64,000 bases of DNA, taken from Mycobacterium bohemicum DSM 44277 (GTDB taxonomy: Bacteria; Actinomycetota; Actinomycetes; Mycobacteriales; Mycobacteriaceae). Location: NCBI RefSeq assembly GCF_001053185.1, contig NZ_CSTD01000002.1, positions 565,577 to 629,576 on the forward strand, read 5' to 3'. The notes beneath the pieces are model-generated. The model was not told the DNA's origin and made no database searches. It saw nothing but the letters and a program-made list of their open reading frames with translations. Shown one piece after another: positions 59,789 through 64,000 of this stretch (within the stretch, counting starts at the first letter, position 1; every line of letters starts with the position of its first letter). The position numbers were made by a program, and so were the translations under genes.

Positions 59789-60595
59789 ATGAACGAGGCG
59801 CACCGATACACCCACGGGCACCACGAGTCGGTGCTGCGCAGTCACCAGCGACGCACCGCGGAGGACTCGGCGGCCTACTTGCTGCCCCACCTTCAGCCAG
59901 GCTCGTCCGTGCTCGACATCGGGTGCGGCCCGGGAACGATCACCGCCGACCTGGCCGCGCGCGTCGCGCCCGGGCCGGTGCTGGCCGTCGACCAGGCCGC
60001 CGACGTCCTCGACGTCGCCCGCGCCGAGGCGGAAACGCGTGCGCTGTCCAACGTCTCGTTCGCGACCGCCGACGTGCACGCGCTGGGCTTCCCCGACGAC
60101 TCGTTCGACGTCGTGCACGCGCACCAGGTCATGCAGCACGTGGCCGATCCGGTCCTGGCGCTGCGCGAGATGAAACGCGTGTGCCGCCCGGGGGGAATCG
60201 TGGCGGCCCGAGACGCCGACTACGCCGGCTTCATCTGGTTTCCCCGCTTCCCCGAGCTGGACCTGTGGCTGGACCTCTACGAGCGGGCGGCCCGCGCCAA
60301 TGGGGGCGAACCCGACGCCGGCCGGCGGCTGTTGTCGTGGGCCCGGACGGCGGGGTTCGACGACATCACGCCCAGCGGCAGCGTGTGGTGCTACGCCACC
60401 CCCGAGACGCGGGAGTGGTGGGGCGGGATGTGGGCCGACCGCATCCTGCGTTCGGGCGTGGCCGATCAGCTGCTGCGGTCGGGCCTGGCCACTGCCGCGC
60501 AGCTCGGGGAGATCTCCGCGGCATGGCTGGCCTGGGCGGCCGCTCCCGACGGCTGGCTGTTGATGCCGCACGGCGAAATCCTCTGCCGAGCCTGA
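59789..60595 (+). CDS. Class I SAM-dependent methyltransferase (UbiE-like)
   Basis: A 268-residue methyltransferase. Motif I is VLDIGCGPGTITADLAARV near residue 44, followed by LAVDQAADVLDVAR and FDVVHAHQVMQHVADP. Start ATG 59789 (MNEAHRYTHGHHESVLRSHQ) is chosen since it follows TACGCT (59776-59781) with seven bases between; ATG 59762 is the alternative and adds nine residues. The substrate is unknown. It stands between the dipeptidase and the mutase operon. Confidence 0.86.
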   Translation: MNEAHRYTHGHHESVLRSHQRRTAEDSAAYLLPHLQPGSSVLDIGCGPGTITADLAARVAPGPVLAVDQAADVLDVARAEAETRALSNVSFATADVHALGFPDDSFDVVHAHQVMQHVADPVLALREMKRVCRPGGIVAARDADYAGFIWFPRFPELDLWLDLYERAARANGGEPDAGRRLLSWARTAGFDDITPSGSVWCYATPETREWWGGMWADRILRSGVADQLLRSGLATAAQLGEISAAWLAWAAAPDGWLLMPHGEILCRA

Positions 60596-60680
60596 GCGCG
60601 GGCGGGCCTCAGAGCCCCATTTGCCCAGCTCAACACGATGGTATTGGCATTCTCTTTTTTGGCAAGTACGTTATTCATCG

Positions 60681-62258
<1,578 letters not shown>

Positions 62259-62687
62259 ATGGCCGTTCGTGTTCTCATCGCCAAGCCCGGTCTCGACGGG
62301 CACGACCGCGGCGCCAAGATCGTCGCCCGGGCGCTGCGCGACGCCGGATTCGAGGTCATCTACACCGGCATCCGTCAGCGCATCGAAGACATCGCATCCA
62401 TCGCCGTCCAGGAGGACGTCGCCGTCGTCGGGTTGAGCATCCTGTCCGGGGCGCACCTGGCGCTGACGGCTCGCACCATCGAGGCGCTGCGCGCCGCCGA
62501 CGCCGCCGACATCGCCGTCGTCGTCGGCGGGACGATCCCGCACGCCGACGTTCCCAAGCTGTTATCCGCCGGTGCCGCAGCGGTTTTCCCGACCGGAACG
62601 CCGCTGGACGTGCTCGTGCGCGACATCCGCGCGTTGACCGGTGAAGCACAACTATCAGCCCCGGAGGAATCGTGCGCGTCGGAGTGA
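62259..62687 (+). CDS. B12-dependent acyl-CoA mutase, small (B12-binding) subunit
   Basis: A 142-residue cobalamin-binding Rossmann domain. VLIAKPGLDGHDRGAKIVAR carries DxHxxG, the lower-ligand His loop, and VGLSILSGAHLAL and VVVGGTIPHADV complete the B12 pocket. It pairs with the large subunit in front (start directly after its stop) to form the active enzyme. Its tail overlaps the next gene by 16 bp. Confidence 0.92.
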   Translation: MAVRVLIAKPGLDGHDRGAKIVARALRDAGFEVIYTGIRQRIEDIASIAVQEDVAVVGLSILSGAHLALTARTIEALRAADAADIAVVVGGTIPHADVPKLLSAGAAAVFPTGTPLDVLVRDIRALTGEAQLSAPEESCASE

Positions 62688-63628
62688 TGATCGGCGCCGA
62701 GCGGGGCGATATGGCCCGCAAGGTGAGCAAGCTGGCCGCCGATATCGAATGGGCCGAATCCGCGGGGCTGGACACCGCGTGGATGCCGCAGGTTCCTGAC
62801 GACTTCGACTGCCTGACCATGGTGTCGCTGATGGCCGCGCACAGCTCGCGCATCGAGCTGGGGACGGCGGTGGTCCCGCTCCAGGCGCAGCATCCGATCG
62901 CCCTTGCCCGCCAGGCTCTCTCGACTCATGCCGTAGCCGGTGGACGGCTGGCGCTGGGCGTCGGCCCCTCGCATCATTGGATCGTCCGGGACATGCTCGG
63001 GTTGCCGTATGAGAAGCCCGCCGCCTACACCCGCGACTACCTGCACGTACTCGGTGCCGCCATTGCCGGTCCGGGACCGGTTGACGTCGAGAATGATTCG
63101 TTCTCGGTGCACAATCCGATGGCGATCGGTGCCGACACCCCGATGCCGGTGCTGGTCGCCGCGTTGGGGCCGGTGATGCTGCAGATTGCCGGCGAACTCG
63201 CCGACGGCACCGTGTTGTGGATGGCGGATGAGCGCGCGATTGGCGAGCACATCGCGCCGAAGATCACCAAGGCCGCCGCGGACGCCGGGCGCCCAGCACC
63301 GCGGATCGTCGCCGGCATTCCCGTGTGCCTCTGTGCGCCTGCAGAAGTCGAGGAGGCCAAGGAGCGGGCCAACCGCATCCTGGGCGAGGCCGAGGTGTCA
63401 CCGAACTATCAGCGCCTGCTCGAACGCGGCGATGCCCGCGATGTCGGCGATCTGTGCGCGGCCGGCGACCCGGAACAGATTCTGCGACGATTCCGCCGCT
63501 TCGCCGACGCGGGCGTGACCGACCTGTCCGTGCGGTTGCTGCCGATCGGTGACAACCGGGAGGAACTCGTGGCCTCCAAGCGCCGCACCCGCGAGATGAT
63601 CGCCTCGCTGGCAACGGAATTGCGGTGA
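62672..63628 (+). CDS. LLM-class F420-dependent oxidoreductase
   Basis: A 318-residue luciferase-like barrel protein. MRVGVMIGAERGDMARKVSK starts the fold, DIEWAESAGLDTAWMPQVPD, GTAVVPLQAQHPIALARQAL and RLALGVGPSHHWIVRDMLGL are F420-type LLM landmarks. It probably reduces or oxidises an acyl or ketone substrate with F420. GTG 62672 overlaps the mutase small subunit by 16 bp and its stop overlaps the next start, so all four are one operon. Confidence 0.88.
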   Translation: MRVGVMIGAERGDMARKVSKLAADIEWAESAGLDTAWMPQVPDDFDCLTMVSLMAAHSSRIELGTAVVPLQAQHPIALARQALSTHAVAGGRLALGVGPSHHWIVRDMLGLPYEKPAAYTRDYLHVLGAAIAGPGPVDVENDSFSVHNPMAIGADTPMPVLVAALGPVMLQIAGELADGTVLWMADERAIGEHIAPKITKAAADAGRPAPRIVAGIPVCLCAPAEVEEAKERANRILGEAEVSPNYQRLLERGDARDVGDLCAAGDPEQILRRFRRFADAGVTDLSVRLLPIGDNREELVASKRRTREMIASLATELR

Positions 63629-64000
63629 TGGTGGCGGCGCCGCTGACGGGGATCCGCATCCTCGAGGTCGGCACCATGCTGGCGGGGCCCTACGCCACCA
63701 TGCTGCTCGCCGACCTCGGCGCCGAGGTCACCAAGATCGAGCCGCCCGGCGGCGAGATCTCCCGGGGCGTCGGGCCCAGCTACTTCGCCAGCCTCAACCG
63801 GAACAAGTCCAGCCTCTGCCTGGACCTGAATTCCGAAGCGGGACAACGGCGCCTGGGTGAACTTGTGACGCAGGCGCACGCGCTGCTGGTGAACCTCAAG
63901 CCGTCAGCCATTCGCCGCCTCGGCCTCACCTACGACGCGCTGCGCCGGCACAACGAGCGGATCGTCTGCGTCGCCATCACCGGCTTCGGACTGCACGGCG
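63628..64000 (+). CDS. CaiB/BaiF-type CoA-transferase, 3' end beyond the window
   Basis: The first 124 residues of a family III CoA-transferase: GIRILEVGTMLAGPYATMLL, DLGAEVTKIEPPGGEISRG, YFASLNRNKSSLCLDLNSEA and VCVAITGFGLHG, all typical of the N-terminal half. The catalytic Asp lies farther on and is not in the window. ATG 63628 shares a base with the LLM stop (TGATG). Transfers CoA between acids, probably activating the substrate of the mutase or LLM step; inference. Confidence 0.87.
   Translation, partial: MVAAPLTGIRILEVGTMLAGPYATMLLADLGAEVTKIEPPGGEISRGVGPSYFASLNRNKSSLCLDLNSEAGQRRLGELVTQAHALLVNLKPSAIRRLGLTYDALRRHNERIVCVAITGFGLHG

Overview
The window looks like chromosomal DNA of a slow-growing mycobacterium close to the Mycobacterium avium complex. 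It is GC-rich, has many GTG/TTG starts and leaderless-type promoters, and carries mycobacterial families (PE-PPE, DUF732, LCP, DesA1, KmtR, GlnR/MshD, encapsulin/DyP). Most gene order up to about 50.4 kb follows the M. tuberculosis Rv0777-Rv0831c block. The species call is inference from gene order and protein family recognition; no database search was run.

Layout. 1-6.3 kb: purB (cut by the left edge), a P450, a membrane protein, purC and an intact ptrB. 6.3-13.2 kb: a lipoprotein, a TetR/membrane pair, an EmrB-type exporter, a DUF2334 protein, a flavoprotein and a metallo-beta-lactamase-fold protein. 13.3-20.5 kb: purS-purQ, a VOC protein, a HAD dehalogenase, a MOSC-reductase-ferredoxin fusion, an SDR and the dyp-encapsulin pair. 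20.5-30.1 kb: a 58-bp tandem repeat, pepC, purL, a deletion scar, purF, purM, DUF3073, ygfZ and pabC. Seven de novo purine genes are therefore spread over 27 kb. 30.1-33.0 kb: a structured element, then a sulfur operon on the minus strand headed by a poly-cysteine leader peptide (DUF4395, CysA2-type sulfurtransferase, DUF1416, a 32-residue membrane peptide, nitrobindin). 33.0-40.8 kb: thioredoxin, DUF2993, glnR, an interrupted mshD, pstS, phoT, phoY2. 40.8-50.0 kb: LCP ligase, dus, desA1, TetR, DUF2236, a His-rich protein, kmtR, a methyltransferase and a TIGR04255 protein. 49.9-50.4 kb: tRNA-Lys, -Glu, -Asp and -Phe. 50.4-64 kb is accessory: gene remnants beside tRNA-Phe, an MgtC/DUF4010 permease, DUF732, an SDR, a PE-PPE serine hydrolase, a lipase, a CocE hydrolase with divergent TetR, a VanX-like dipeptidase, a methyltransferase, and a B12-dependent acyl-CoA mutase operon that leaves the window inside a CoA-transferase.

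Most notable points. (1) mshD is split by about 1.85 kb that carries the 3' tip of priA, a MarR regulator, a methyltransferase and the 5' tip of fmt, i.e. a copy of the priA-fmt interval inserted backwards. (2) Between purL and purF two unrelated gene fragments are fused, best explained by one deletion that removed the genes normally lying there. (3) A leaderless 29-codon peptide with five consecutive Cys heads the sulfurtransferase operon. (4) A strong Shine-Dalgarno with tiny ORFs followed by a near-perfect 18-bp hairpin lies after pabC with no gene downstream on that strand. (5) A KmtR-type palindrome covers both the -10 box and the start codon of kmtR.
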